From Corynebacterium tuberculostearicum (GTDB lineage: Bacteria; Actinomycetota; Actinomycetes; Mycobacteriales; Mycobacteriaceae), in NCBI RefSeq assembly GCF_016127015.1, contig NZ_CP065972.1:1116001-1180000 (forward strand): a stretch of DNA of 64,000 nucleotides, given 5' to 3'. Shown in pieces: positions 1 to 7,436 of the stretch (within the stretch, counting starts at the first letter, position 1; every line of letters starts with the position of its first letter). The notes under the pieces were generated by a model that saw only the letters and a list, made by a program, of their open reading frames with translations, searched no databases and was not told the DNA's origin. A program made the position numbers and the translations under genes.

Positions 1-1
1 G

Positions 2-142
2 GGGGCAGACCCACATGCTCACGTGGACACCCTAGCCAGCCAAGAAACACAAGCCACCAGCGGCCTTGAATACGGCCGACCAGCAACTTTCGGCAGTGCC
101 TACAACCACTCTATGGGAATACGCAAAGGCCACATACGCTAA
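2..142 (+). CDS. 3' end of an unidentified reading frame (partial)
   Basis: An open frame enters from the left edge and stops at TAA 140-142, giving 46 residues that end in GIRKGHIR. I do not recognise the family. The tail is basic, as many transposase or integrase ends are, but no catalytic motif is visible and the upstream part lies outside the window. It could equally be a chance open frame. It lies beyond the terminator of the minus-strand tRNA array. Confidence 0.25.
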   Translation, partial: GADPHAHVDTLASQETQATSGLEYGRPATFGSAYNHSMGIRKGHIR

Positions 143-160
143 ACCCCCACCAACACAAAA

Positions 161-210
161 TGTCGTTTAGCCCGACACACCGCAAAACAACACATTCTGT
201 CGTTTAAGCC
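161..210. repeat. Pair of TGTCGTTTA-GCC direct repeats
   Basis: TGTCGTTTAGCC at 161-172 and TGTCGTTTAAGCC at 198-210 form a near-identical direct repeat 37 bases apart. The first copy also reads as a small inverted repeat, TGTCG/CGACA. This AT-richer patch lies between the partial frame at the left edge and the tRNA terminator. Function unknown; it could be the end of a mobile element or an operator for the gene to the left. Confidence 0.35.
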
Positions 211-234
211 GCACAAAGCGCAGAAGGAGACATA

Positions 235-263
235 GAAAAAGCCACCCCGTGGCAGGGGCGGCT
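235..263 (-). terminator. Rho-independent terminator of the tRNA array
   Basis: Read on the minus strand, AGCCGCCCC and GGGGTGGCT form a stem around TGCCAC, followed directly by TTTTTC. It lies 7 bases downstream of the last tRNA-Gly gene and ends the six-gene array. Confidence 0.8.
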
Positions 264-269
264 ATATGG

Positions 270-342
270 AGCGGATGACGAGACTCGAACTCGCGACCCT
301 CACCTTGGCAAGGTGATGCGCTACCAACTGCGCTACATCCGC
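270..342 (-). tRNA. tRNA-Gly (anticodon GCC), copy 1
   Basis: A 73-nt cloverleaf with a GCGGATG/CATCCGC acceptor stem, a T-loop GTTCGAGTC and anticodon GCC in the loop TTGCCAA. CCA is not encoded. The sequence is identical to the copies at 590-662 and 823-895. It is the last gene of the array, just before the terminator. Confidence 0.95.
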
Positions 343-386
343 ATAACAAACCGGAGTTTGTTGCAGAGCCCCAAATAGGACTCTCG

Positions 387-458
387 TGCGCGATACTGGG
401 ATTGAACCAGTGACCTCTTCCGTGTCAGGGAAGCGCTCTCCCACTGAGCTAATCGCGC
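387..458 (-). tRNA. tRNA-Val (anticodon GAC), copy 1
   Basis: A 72-nt cloverleaf with acceptor stem GCGCGAT/ATCGCGC, discriminator A, T-loop GGTTCAATCCC and anticodon GAC. It is identical to the copy at 701-772. The spacer to the following tRNA-Gly contains the hairpin AACAAAC/GTTTGTT. Confidence 0.95.
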
Positions 459-485
459 TTAATGCCCGAAGGCATTAAGAAGTTG

Positions 486-556
486 AGGTGGAAACGGGAA
501 TCGAACCCGTGTGCACGGTTTTGCAGACCGTTGCCTCACCACTCGGCCATTCCACC
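486..556 (-). tRNA. tRNA-Cys (anticodon GCA)
   Basis: A 71-nt cloverleaf with acceptor stem GGTGGAA/TTCCACC, the U discriminator typical of tRNA-Cys and anticodon GCA in CTGCAAA. It is the only Cys tRNA in the window and sits inside the Gly/Val array. The spacer on its 3' side carries a perfect 9-bp hairpin, CTTAATGCC/GGCATTAAG. Confidence 0.95.
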
Positions 557-589
557 GTGGCGATACCGCCTCACACAATACAGTGCTGG

Positions 590-662
590 AGCGGATGACG
601 AGACTCGAACTCGCGACCCTCACCTTGGCAAGGTGATGCGCTACCAACTGCGCTACATCCGC
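590..662 (-). tRNA. tRNA-Gly (anticodon GCC), copy 2
   Basis: Identical over all 73 nt to the Gly genes at 270-342 and 823-895, with anticodon GCC. The flanking spacers differ from those of the other copies, so only the tRNA body is repeated. Confidence 0.95.
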
Positions 663-700
663 ATGCGAAACCAGGCCCGGTTTCTAGGACAAAGTCCTTG

Positions 701-772
701 TGCGCGATACTGGGATTGAACCAGTGACCTCTTCCGTGTCAGGGAAGCGCTCTCCCACTGAGCTAATCGCGC
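701..772 (-). tRNA. tRNA-Val (anticodon GAC), copy 2
   Basis: Identical over 72 nt to the Val gene at 387-458, with anticodon GAC. The spacer after it holds two small hairpins, GAAACC/GGTTTC and AGGAC/GTCCT. Confidence 0.95.
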
Positions 773-822
773 GCTATTCATTTAGAATCACTCTTCACGG
801 GTGAAACCCAAGAAAAGCGTGG

Positions 823-895
823 AGCGGATGACGAGACTCGAACTCGCGACCCTCACCTTGGCAAGGTGATGCGCTACCAACTGCGCTACATCCGC
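823..895 (-). tRNA. tRNA-Gly (anticodon GCC), copy 3
   Basis: First gene of the minus-strand array and identical to the other two Gly copies. Its 5' end lies about 40 bases downstream of the -10 element at 936-941. Confidence 0.95.
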
Positions 896-935
896 ATTGC
901 CCCGCGAACTTTGTACCGTTGCGGTGCGAGAAGAA

Positions 936-964
936 ACATTATCGTGCTCCGCGCCAGTTTCCAA
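936..964 (-). promoter_or_regulatory. Probable promoter of the tRNA array
   Basis: On the minus strand TTGGAA (959-964) and TAATGT (936-941) are separated by 17 bases. That places transcription start near 929, about 35 bases before the first tRNA-Gly. Confidence 0.5.
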
Positions 965-1140
965 ATCCCCAGCCCAGCGGCATTCTTTCTGGCACCGATT
1001 TTTCACATTCGAGCCATCCCAAAACACACTGGTGTGATTCTCCCAAGACAGTGGACCGCAGGCCACCTCCCCTTGATGCGCACTCCTGCCCAGCCAATTA
1101 GGTGTTTGAATTTGGTGCGGTGTAGATTTAGCGACCGCAA

Positions 1141-1212
1141 GGTCCTATAGCTCAGTGGGAGAGCGTTCCGTTCACACCGGAAAGGTCACTGGTTCAATCC
1201 CAGTTAGGACCA
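1141..1212 (+). tRNA. tRNA-Val (anticodon CAC)
   Basis: A 72-nt cloverleaf with acceptor GGTCCTA/TAGGACC, discriminator A and anticodon CAC in the loop TTCACAC. It reads GUG, complementing the GAC isoacceptors of the divergent array. A TAGATT element at 1123-1128 is a weak candidate -10. No clear terminator follows before the exporter gene. Confidence 0.93.
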
Positions 1213-1264
1213 CTATTTCCCGTCCATCGCTCCCCTCCATAGGAGCTTGGGCAGGTTTCTTTAT

Positions 1265-2188
1265 ATGTCTGTAAAGTGTCCCGACGTGTTGTGGATTCTC
1301 TTAGGCATTTTCGCCGGACTCGTTCTGCCCGTTCAGACCCTGGTTAATACGCGCCTGCGCGCATCTACTGGCACGCCGTTTTCCTCTTCGCTCATCTCGT
1401 TTGCCGTGGGCACGATGACGTTGCTTGTCATCGCGACAGCCGTCACCGGCGGCGAGTTTGGCATTTCCCGCGCCTTTGGGGAACCGCTGTGGATTTGGTT
1501 CGGTGGTCTGCTCGGCGTGGTTGCGCTTACTGGAAATATCCTGTTGTTTCCTCATCTGGGTGCGGTCCAGACCGTAGTCCTTCCCATCGCGGGCCAAATC
1601 ATGATGGGCCTTGTCATCGACCACTTTGGGATGTTTGCCTCCCCCACTTCCCCACTTTCCCTGATTCGCGCCCTTGGGGCACTAATTGTCCTCGGTGGAG
1701 TGATTTCTATCGTCGCCAGCCCCGGCGCGCCGACGAAGCAAGGAGACAGCGCTATGGCGTTGTGGCTTTGGCGCCTCGCAGGCTTTGTCTTTGGCTGCTT
1801 TACTGCAAGCCAATCCGCCATTAACGGCCACCTGGGCCAGATTACCGGGTCGCCCGTTAGTGCGGCTTTGGTGTCTTTTAGCATTGGCGTTTCCACGCTC
1901 GTAATGCTCAATATTGTTTTGCGCTGGCGCCCTCGCATTGAGCGTCCTGAGGGAAAGGCTAACCCCTGGTGGATGTGGACAGGCGGCACATTGGGAGCCA
2001 TGTTTGTCTTTGGCAACGCGGCCTTAGTGCCGCAGATTGGCACTGGGCTTACTGTGGTGGCAACCCTTCTTGGTTCCATGTTGGGCTCCGTGCTGATCGA
2101 TCGTCTGCGAGGCGCCCGCGTAGCAATGCGCCAGGTAGCCGGTATTGCAGTGATTTTGGTCGGCGTAATCCTCATCCGCCTGGTGTAA
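1265..2188 (+). CDS. DMT superfamily transporter (YdcZ/DUF606 type)
   Basis: A 307-residue integral membrane protein with about ten hydrophobic segments. The two halves are related: both begin with a TM segment followed by an NxxL...GTP/GSPxxxxLxSFxxG pattern (near residues 25 and 185). This is the internal duplication expected of the YdcZ branch of drug/metabolite transporters. It is probably a small-molecule exporter; the substrate cannot be told. ATG 1265 has a weak CAGG nine bases upstream. An in-frame TTG at 1247 is less likely because AGGAG ends only one base before it. It stands alone downstream of a tRNA. Confidence 0.8.
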   Translation: MSVKCPDVLWILLGIFAGLVLPVQTLVNTRLRASTGTPFSSSLISFAVGTMTLLVIATAVTGGEFGISRAFGEPLWIWFGGLLGVVALTGNILLFPHLGAVQTVVLPIAGQIMMGLVIDHFGMFASPTSPLSLIRALGALIVLGGVISIVASPGAPTKQGDSAMALWLWRLAGFVFGCFTASQSAINGHLGQITGSPVSAALVSFSIGVSTLVMLNIVLRWRPRIERPEGKANPWWMWTGGTLGAMFVFGNAALVPQIGTGLTVVATLLGSMLGSVLIDRLRGARVAMRQVAGIAVILVGVILIRLV

Positions 2189-2246
2189 GCCCCTCTCCTG
2201 TGGTTCTATCCTTCGCTGTGCCGTGCTGGGCATCTGGTGCCTTGAC

Positions 2247-2252
2247 TAGGCT
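2247..2252 (+). promoter_or_regulatory. -10 element of a probably leaderless promoter
   Basis: TAGGCT ends 8 bases before ATG 2261, which would put transcription start at or very near the start codon. Confidence 0.45.
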
Positions 2253-2260
2253 GGGAAAGT

Positions 2261-2947
2261 ATGGATATTTCTTCGCTATTGGGCCCCGATTCCGGTGATG
2301 TATTCACCGTCCGCACAAATATGGTCAGCACACTAACTGGATCGGCAACCATGAACCATGTATCCGAAGACATGGGAAACGACACTGATGGGCAGCTTTT
2401 TGCTGCTCTACGTAATTGGGCAGACGTCGTGCTGGTGGGTGCGCAAACGGTGCGCGCGGAGGACTACTCCGGAGTACAACCTAACGGGGATGGTTCGCGG
2501 CCGGCTCCTATTGCCGTGCCTTCCCGCAGCCTTGATTTCGATATCACCGCGGACTTCTTCACAGACTTCACTACCCCTCCCATCATCCTGATCCCCCATA
2601 GCAGCCGGGACAATCAAGAGCTTATAAAGCGCATCGCGACCATCGAATCCACAGGCGCGGAAGTCTGCGATGCTGGCGAAGGAACCGTGCAGGACTACAT
2701 ATCCGTTTTAAAGGACCGCGGGTTTAAGCGCGTGCTCTGCGAGGGCGGGCCAGGAATGATTGGGCAGCTGGTAGACATCGATGCCATCGACCAGATGTAT
2801 TTGACGCTGGACCCACATCTATCCACTGGTGTGGAAACTCCCATGGCAACCTTTAAGGGCGAGCATTCCCATCGCCGCATGCAGTTAGAAAATGTGGCGG
2901 ACGATAAGGATGGCACGGTGTTTCTGCGGTATTCCCGCGCCCGCTAG
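2261..2947 (+). CDS. Pyrimidine reductase family protein (RibD C-terminal domain)
   Basis: 228 residues spanning a single RibD C-terminal/DHFR-like fold. Seen: an N-terminal SLDG-like segment (VSTLTGSA), the ADVVLVGAQTVRAEDY block typical of the family near residues 54-69, a LxEGGPGMIGQL substrate/cofactor loop near 160-172 and a C-terminal hydrophobic strand. RibD reductase domains reduce the ribosylamino-pyrimidine of riboflavin synthesis with NADPH. This stand-alone copy lacks the deaminase domain, so it may act in riboflavin/F420-like metabolism or on another substrate. No riboflavin genes are nearby. The ATG lies just downstream of a TAGGCT -10, suggesting a leaderless message. Confidence 0.78.
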   Translation: MDISSLLGPDSGDVFTVRTNMVSTLTGSATMNHVSEDMGNDTDGQLFAALRNWADVVLVGAQTVRAEDYSGVQPNGDGSRPAPIAVPSRSLDFDITADFFTDFTTPPIILIPHSSRDNQELIKRIATIESTGAEVCDAGEGTVQDYISVLKDRGFKRVLCEGGPGMIGQLVDIDAIDQMYLTLDPHLSTGVETPMATFKGEHSHRRMQLENVADDKDGTVFLRYSRAR

Positions 2948-2951
2948 GCCG

Positions 2952-2957
2952 TAGACT
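2952..2957 (+). promoter_or_regulatory. -10 element of a probably leaderless promoter
   Basis: TAGACT lies 8 bases before GTG 2966, overlapping the gap after the previous stop codon. Confidence 0.45.
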
Positions 2958-2965
2958 AAGGGGCC

Positions 2966-4117
2966 GTGAATTCCCGAATCAATGCCGCCGCCTGGCCCGT
3001 GGCCATCCTGCTTGTTGTGCATCGCGTGTTCATCATCGCGCGCAATGGCACGCCGACGGATGATTTCACCACCGTGTTTAACGCTGTGGCACGCATGTCC
3101 TCTGGCCAGCCGGTCTATGAGCAGGCTTATAACCACGTTGACCCGCTGTACCTGTATACCCCGGGAGCCACGTTGCTGCTCGCACCGCTAGCGCACATCG
3201 ATTTTTCGCTAGCACGGGGACTATTCATCGTCGCCAACGCGGCTGCAATCGTGGCAGCGCTAGCGGTGCTCACCCTTGTAGTGGGCCGCACACTTACTTC
3301 GGCAGTGTGGCCAGTATCTATCGCTTTGGCCTTTGTCACCGAATCGGTGACCAATACGCTCGCATTTACCAATATCAATGGCATTCTCTTGCTATGCATG
3401 GCCGTGTTCTTGTGGGCTTTCGTGCGCGCCGAGCGCACCCCATGGCTGGGCTGGGTGGCAGGCGTAGTCATTGGCTTGGCCATCGTCATTAAGCCGCAAT
3501 TTGCGCCGTTGCTCTTCCTGCCCTTGGTCAAGCTGCAATGGCGCAGTCTCGCGACTGGCATTGGCCTACCGGTAATTCTCAACCTCCTAGCGTGGCCGCT
3601 CGTGCCGGGCGCTAGCGGCTTTGTGGATAACCTCCTGCCCTACCTCTCAGAAACCCGTGACTATGCCAATTCTTCCTGGGCAGGCTTCCACGCCTACGTT
3701 GACTTTGGCGCGGGACTGTATTGGACCGTGTGGTTGATATTTGCCGCGCTTTCGGCCGCAGCGATTCTCGGGCTTTTGCGCTTCCGCAATTCCGACCCGA
3801 CCTTGTGGGCGCTAACGACCAGCGGGGCGATCATGGTGGGTATCTTCTTCCTGTCTTCTCTTGGCCAGCAGTATTACTCCATGTGGCTATTCCCATTGAT
3901 GTTTACCGTGGTGCTCAAGCGTTCGGTTTTCCATTCTGCGGGTGCGTGGTTTGCGGCCTTTCTCTATTTGGCTCCCGTTTCCTGGGCGTCTACAGCGCAC
4001 CCGGATGCTGGTCGGTGGATGAATTTTTTCACGGCCACGGCGGGATGGGCGCTGCTTATCGTCGCAATTTTCGCTACGGTTGCCGGCTGGTGGCGTGCCG
4101 CGCGCAGCACGGTTTAG
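2966..4117 (+). CDS. Glycosyltransferase family 87 (DUF2029) membrane protein, probable mannosyltransferase
   Basis: 383 residues with about ten TM helices. The N-terminal half carries the acidic pair TPTDDF (near residue 29) just after the first membrane segment, as expected for GT-C enzymes that use polyprenyl-phosphate-mannose outside the membrane. A YLYTPGATLLLAPL segment and the IVIKPQFAPLLFLPL helix are typical of GT87. In Corynebacteriales this family adds alpha-1,2 mannose in PIM, lipomannan or lipoarabinomannan synthesis; which step is unknown here. GTG start; a TAGACT element 8 bases upstream suggests a leaderless transcript. The gene ends 9 bases before msrB. Confidence 0.75.
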   Translation: MNSRINAAAWPVAILLVVHRVFIIARNGTPTDDFTTVFNAVARMSSGQPVYEQAYNHVDPLYLYTPGATLLLAPLAHIDFSLARGLFIVANAAAIVAALAVLTLVVGRTLTSAVWPVSIALAFVTESVTNTLAFTNINGILLLCMAVFLWAFVRAERTPWLGWVAGVVIGLAIVIKPQFAPLLFLPLVKLQWRSLATGIGLPVILNLLAWPLVPGASGFVDNLLPYLSETRDYANSSWAGFHAYVDFGAGLYWTVWLIFAALSAAAILGLLRFRNSDPTLWALTTSGAIMVGIFFLSSLGQQYYSMWLFPLMFTVVLKRSVFHSAGAWFAAFLYLAPVSWASTAHPDAGRWMNFFTATAGWALLIVAIFATVAGWWRAARSTV

Positions 4118-4120
4118 ACT
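4115..4120 (+). promoter_or_regulatory. -10 element of msrB, overlapping the previous stop codon
   Basis: TAGACT includes the TAG stop of the glycosyltransferase gene and ends 6 bases before ATG 4127. msrB could therefore be transcribed leaderless from inside the end of its neighbour. Confidence 0.42.
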
Positions 4121-4126
4121 CGGCCC

Positions 4127-4549
4127 ATGACCGATTTCAAGCTCATTGCCGATACCGAATGGCGCCAGCGCTTAAGTCCCGAGGAATACTACGTCCTGCG
4201 CGAAGCCGGCACCGAGCCGCCCCACGTAGGCGAGTACACCAATACCACCACCGAGGGGGTCTATTCTTGCCGCGCGTGTGGAACGGAGCTTTTCCGCTCT
4301 ACGGAAAAGTTTGAGTCTCACTGCGGCTGGCCTTCCTTTTTCTCCCCACTCGCAGGGGACAAAATCATTGAGCGCGAAGACAATTCGCTAGGCATGCGCC
4401 GCGTAGAGGTTCTGTGTGCCAACTGCGAATCTCACCTGGGGCACGTCTTTGAGGGTGAGGGCTACGATACCCCCACCGACTTGCGCTATTGCATCAACTC
4501 CATCTGCCTGGACTTGGAGGAAAAGCCGGTAGAAGATGGCACCGCCTAA
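4127..4549 (+). CDS. msrB: Peptide-methionine (R)-S-oxide reductase MsrB
   Basis: 140 residues, normal length for MsrB. Reduces the R epimer of methionine sulfoxide in proteins, using thioredoxin. Zinc-binding CxxC pairs are C48/C51 and C97/C100. The catalytic cysteine is C122 in RYCINS, and C66 in SHCGWPSF is the candidate resolving cysteine. The GHVF and RYCIN signatures are intact. It faces the coproheme decarboxylase gene convergently across a GC-rich hairpin. Confidence 0.95.
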   Translation: MTDFKLIADTEWRQRLSPEEYYVLREAGTEPPHVGEYTNTTTEGVYSCRACGTELFRSTEKFESHCGWPSFFSPLAGDKIIEREDNSLGMRRVEVLCANCESHLGHVFEGEGYDTPTDLRYCINSICLDLEEKPVEDGTA

Positions 4550-4569
4550 GGTGGCATGCACAAGAAAGC

Positions 4570-4612
4570 GCGCCCCGTCGGCAGCCTAACGTGCAGGCTA
4601 GTGACGGGGCGC
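4570..4612. terminator. Long GC-rich hairpin between convergent msrB and chdC
   Basis: A perfect 10-bp stem, GCGCCCCGTC (4570-4579) with GACGGGGCGC (4603-4612), encloses a second stem, AGCCT/AGGCT. On the minus strand it is followed by GCTTTCTTG, so it probably ends chdC transcripts and may work in both directions. Confidence 0.6.
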
Positions 4613-4624
4613 GGATATGGGGGA

Positions 4625-4635
4625 CGTCGCCAAGC
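4625..4635 (+). repeat. CGTCGNCAAGC motif, copy 1 (N = C), intergenic
   Basis: Lies between the msrB/chdC terminator hairpin and the chdC stop codon, in the context GACGTCGCCAAGCA. Confidence 0.6.
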
Positions 4636-4661
4636 AGGGCTACTGCTGGGCGGCGTTACTT

Positions 4662-5363
4662 TTAGGGCAGAACTGCGATGAGCTCTGCTACGTCCTTGAC
4701 GCGGCGGCCGGTGTGGAAAGGAATCTCCTCGCGCACGTGGTGGCGGGCCTCGGTGTAGCGCATCAGGTACATCAGGTCGACGATGCGGTGGAGCTCATCC
4801 GCCTCGAAGGCCAAAATCCACTCGTAGTCACCCAGGGCAAAGGCTGGGACGGTATTTGCGCGCACATCAGGATAATCACGCGCTTGCATGCCGTGTTCCA
4901 TAAGGATGCGGCGGCGCTTTTCCTCGTCCATGGTGTACCAGTCATAGGAGCGCACGAAGGGGTACACCGATATCCACTCCTTGGGCTCCTCACCCATGAT
5001 GAAAGACGGCAAGTGCGACTTATTAAACTCCGCCGGACGGTGCAAAGCGTTGCCTACCCAGGTCACTTCGCTAACCTGGCCCAAGGTGGTCGAGCGGCGG
5101 AAATCCCCAAAGACCTTCTGCAGGTCAGAGAATTCCTCAGCGTGCCACCAGATCATGAAGTCAGCGGAATCGCGCATAGCCGTGAGGTCGTAAATGCCGC
5201 GCACCGTTACCTTCCCGGCCTTTTCCACGCCGGCAAAGAACTCCTGCGCTTGGGCGATAATCTCCGCTCGCTCAGTGCCGAGCGCGCCCGGAATCACCTT
5301 AAAAACTGCGTGCTGGGAATATTGCTGAACCGCGTTGAGTTCCTTGTAGTCAAGCTTCGCCAT
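4662..5363 (-). CDS. chdC: Coproheme decarboxylase (chlorite-dismutase-like, HemQ)
   Basis: 233 residues. Converts coproheme III to heme b by two peroxide-dependent decarboxylations, the last step of the coproporphyrin-dependent heme pathway of Actinobacteria. The actinobacterial catalytic residues are present: distal H117, Y134 and proximal H157 (H118/Y135/H158 in the C. diphtheriae enzyme), plus the [19 protein letters not shown] block. I chose ATG 5363 because AAGGAGA lies 8 bases upstream; an upstream in-frame ATG at 5435 has no such site. No other heme genes are adjacent. Confidence 0.92.
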   Translation of the reverse strand: MAKLDYKELNAVQQYSQHAVFKVIPGALGTERAEIIAQAQEFFAGVEKAGKVTVRGIYDLTAMRDSADFMIWWHAEEFSDLQKVFGDFRRSTTLGQVSEVTWVGNALHRPAEFNKSHLPSFIMGEEPKEWISVYPFVRSYDWYTMDEEKRRRILMEHGMQARDYPDVRANTVPAFALGDYEWILAFEADELHRIVDLMYLMRYTEARHHVREEIPFHTGRRVKDVAELIAVLP

Positions 5364-5503
5364 TGCGTTCTCCTTTGCAGAAGCCTTTGGGTTAACGAAC
5401 ATATCCATCATAAGTTGGATATGGAACGTTGTCACTTCCCGGCCACGAGGAGGACGACACGCCCACGCATCGGCGCGCCTCCCCCAGCTAAAGGCCGCGA
5501 AAC

Positions 5504-5509
5504 TATAGC
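5504..5509 (+). promoter_or_regulatory. -10 element upstream of the DUF3000 gene
   Basis: TATAGC lies 9 bases before GTG 5519. This spacing suggests a leaderless transcript and favours that start codon over TTG 5510. Confidence 0.4.
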
Positions 5510-5518
5510 TTGAACGTC

Positions 5519-6169
5519 GTGAGCAATTCCGAATCGATCACCCCACGCAGCGCCGAGGCCTCCGCTCCCACCCCTTTGCACGGGCAGGCGGAAGGCCACG
5601 AGCCAGCCACCCCCGCCGCCTTCACCCAAGCAGTGGAGTCCATGCACGCGGCTGACCTGCGCCCTGAGATAACCCTAGGCTCCATTCGCCCACCGCAACG
5701 CCTTGCGCCGTTTAGCCACGCAATCGGCCTCGAAGTGGGAAACGAAGACAACCCAGATATCGTGCCCACCGATGCAGAGGGCGACGCCTTTGGTCGCCTC
5801 ATCCTGCTCCACGATCCGGGCGCTGAGGAAGCTTGGGAGGGCGCCATGCGCCTTGTGGCCTATATCCAGGCGGATATGGACGACGCCGTAGCCGGCGATC
5901 CACTCTTGCCCGATGTGGCGTGGCAATGGCTCAACGAAGGCTTAGAAAAGGAGGGTGCCGGCCACACCAATTTGGGCGGCACCGTCACTTCCACCGCGTC
6001 CGTGCGGTTTGGCGAGATTGGTGGACCACCGCGCGCCTACCAGATCGAAATGCGCGCTTCGTGGACTGCCGAAGGCCTCGACCTCGCACCCCACGTGCAG
6101 GCTTTTGCCCAGGTATTGGCCAACGTTGCCGGACTACCCCCTGAGGGCGTCACCGAGCTCGGCCGCTAA
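5519..6169 (+). CDS. DUF3000 domain protein
   Basis: 216 residues, soluble, acidic. It matches the actinobacterial DUF3000 family, which typically lies directly upstream of ribonuclease D and next to dxs, as here. The recognisable core runs from [19 protein letters not shown] to the [11 protein letters not shown] and [11 protein letters not shown] segments. Function unknown. GTG 5519 is preferred because a TATAGC -10 sits 9 bases upstream; TTG 5510 is the alternative. It ends one base before the ribonuclease D start, implying translational coupling. Confidence 0.82.
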   Translation: MSNSESITPRSAEASAPTPLHGQAEGHEPATPAAFTQAVESMHAADLRPEITLGSIRPPQRLAPFSHAIGLEVGNEDNPDIVPTDAEGDAFGRLILLHDPGAEEAWEGAMRLVAYIQADMDDAVAGDPLLPDVAWQWLNEGLEKEGAGHTNLGGTVTSTASVRFGEIGGPPRAYQIEMRASWTAEGLDLAPHVQAFAQVLANVAGLPPEGVTELGR

Positions 6170-6170
6170 T

Positions 6171-7415
6171 ATGCCAGAATTGCGCAGCCGGCCGCTCGAG
6201 GGCACCCCGCCGGTTCTTGCTACCCCGGAGGAATTCACCGCTGCCGCAGCCCGACTCGCCGCGGGTACGGGCCCCTTTGCCATCGATACCGAGCGCGCCT
6301 CCGGCTATCGCTACGATGACCGCGCCTTCGTGGTGCAAATTCGCCGGCGCGGCGCTGGCACGATGCTTTTTGCCCCTGAGGGCCACCGCGAGGAGCTCAC
6401 GGCCGCCCTTGCCCCAGTGCTCAACGGCGCAGAGTGGATTATTCACGCCGCCCATTCGGATTTGCCTTGCCTCGGGTGGCTCGGTCTCTTTCCCGGCTCC
6501 ATCTTTGACACGGAACTGGCGGCACGGCTCGCGGGTTTTGAACGGCCCAATCTGGGAACTATGGTCGGAGAGCTTTTTGACGTCGAATTGGAAAAGGGCT
6601 ACGGCGACGCCGACTGGTCCACCCCGCAGCTTAGCGAGGAACTCAAGGCTTACGCCGCGCTCGATGTGGAACTGCTCCTCGAACTTGCCGACGCCCTGCG
6701 CGACATTTTGGCCGAACAAGACAAAATGGACTGGGCTTTAGAGGAATTTTCCGCCATAGTCCAGGAACATTCCGGAGACTTCGCTCCCCAGCCGCACACG
6801 TGGCGCGATCTGAAGGGCATCTCCAGTTTGCGCAGCGGCCGTCAGCTCGCTGCTGCTCGAGAGCTGTGGTTTAAGCGCGACGCTATCGCTCGGCGCACGG
6901 ACACTGCACCCGGGCGGGTATTAGCAAATAAGACGCTGGTAGAAATTGCGCGCACCCTTCCCACCACCGCCGGCGAGCTTGCCCGTGTCAAGGGATTTCC
7001 CCGCCGGCGCAAGGGCGCGACCGCCCAATGGATGGCTGTGCTTCACCAGGCGCGCGCCGTTCCCCCGCAGCAGCGGCCTCGCGTCCATCGCGCCCCACAA
7101 CCGATTCCTTCCAAGACCGTCTGGACCAAGGACTATCCAGACCTATGGGAGGTATACCAAACTATCCGCGCGGACATCGCCGATCGCGCTACTGAACTCG
7201 GCATGCCATCCGAGCTTCTTATCCGCCCTGCCACCGTGCGTGCAGCGGTATGGGCGAAGGTAGGTGTGCGCGCCAATAAGCGCCACCGCGGACCTGATTC
7301 TGTCGCCGGCGCCATCCGGCAGCCTGGCGACGTCGCTGCCTTCCTGCGCGCGGAGGGCGCGCGCGAATGGCAAATAGAAATGACCGCCCCGATTATCGTG
7401 GACGGTCTATTCTAG
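6171..7415 (+). CDS. rnd: Ribonuclease D (3'-5' exonuclease with HRDC domain)
   Basis: 414 residues. An N-terminal DEDD exonuclease domain (about 15-200) carries the motifs FAIDTERASGYRYDDRA (DxE), IIHAAHSDLPCL and YAALDVELLLEL (final YxxxD). It is followed by an HRDC domain (about 215-300) and a second helical, HRDC-like C-terminal region. RNase D trims 3' ends of tRNA and other stable RNAs. ATG 6171 follows the DUF3000 stop by one base. It converges on dxs with only 21 bases between the stops and no obvious hairpin. Confidence 0.9.
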   Translation: MPELRSRPLEGTPPVLATPEEFTAAAARLAAGTGPFAIDTERASGYRYDDRAFVVQIRRRGAGTMLFAPEGHREELTAALAPVLNGAEWIIHAAHSDLPCLGWLGLFPGSIFDTELAARLAGFERPNLGTMVGELFDVELEKGYGDADWSTPQLSEELKAYAALDVELLLELADALRDILAEQDKMDWALEEFSAIVQEHSGDFAPQPHTWRDLKGISSLRSGRQLAAARELWFKRDAIARRTDTAPGRVLANKTLVEIARTLPTTAGELARVKGFPRRRKGATAQWMAVLHQARAVPPQQRPRVHRAPQPIPSKTVWTKDYPDLWEVYQTIRADIADRATELGMPSELLIRPATVRAAVWAKVGVRANKRHRGPDSVAGAIRQPGDVAAFLRAEGAREWQIEMTAPIIVDGLF

Positions 7416-7436
7416 GCTCTATTTAGCAGGCTAGGT

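Noticed and set aside
270..895. Integrated genomic island in the tRNA array
   Set aside because: No integrase, no composition break and no duplicated tRNA fragments inside the window.
788..1066. Small open frames running through tRNA copies
   Set aside because: They simply translate the tRNA genes and repeat because the tRNAs repeat.
4617..5513. Long open frame on the plus strand opposite coproheme decarboxylase
   Set aside because: It is the mirror of a confidently identified gene, lacks family motifs and carries typical antisense composition.
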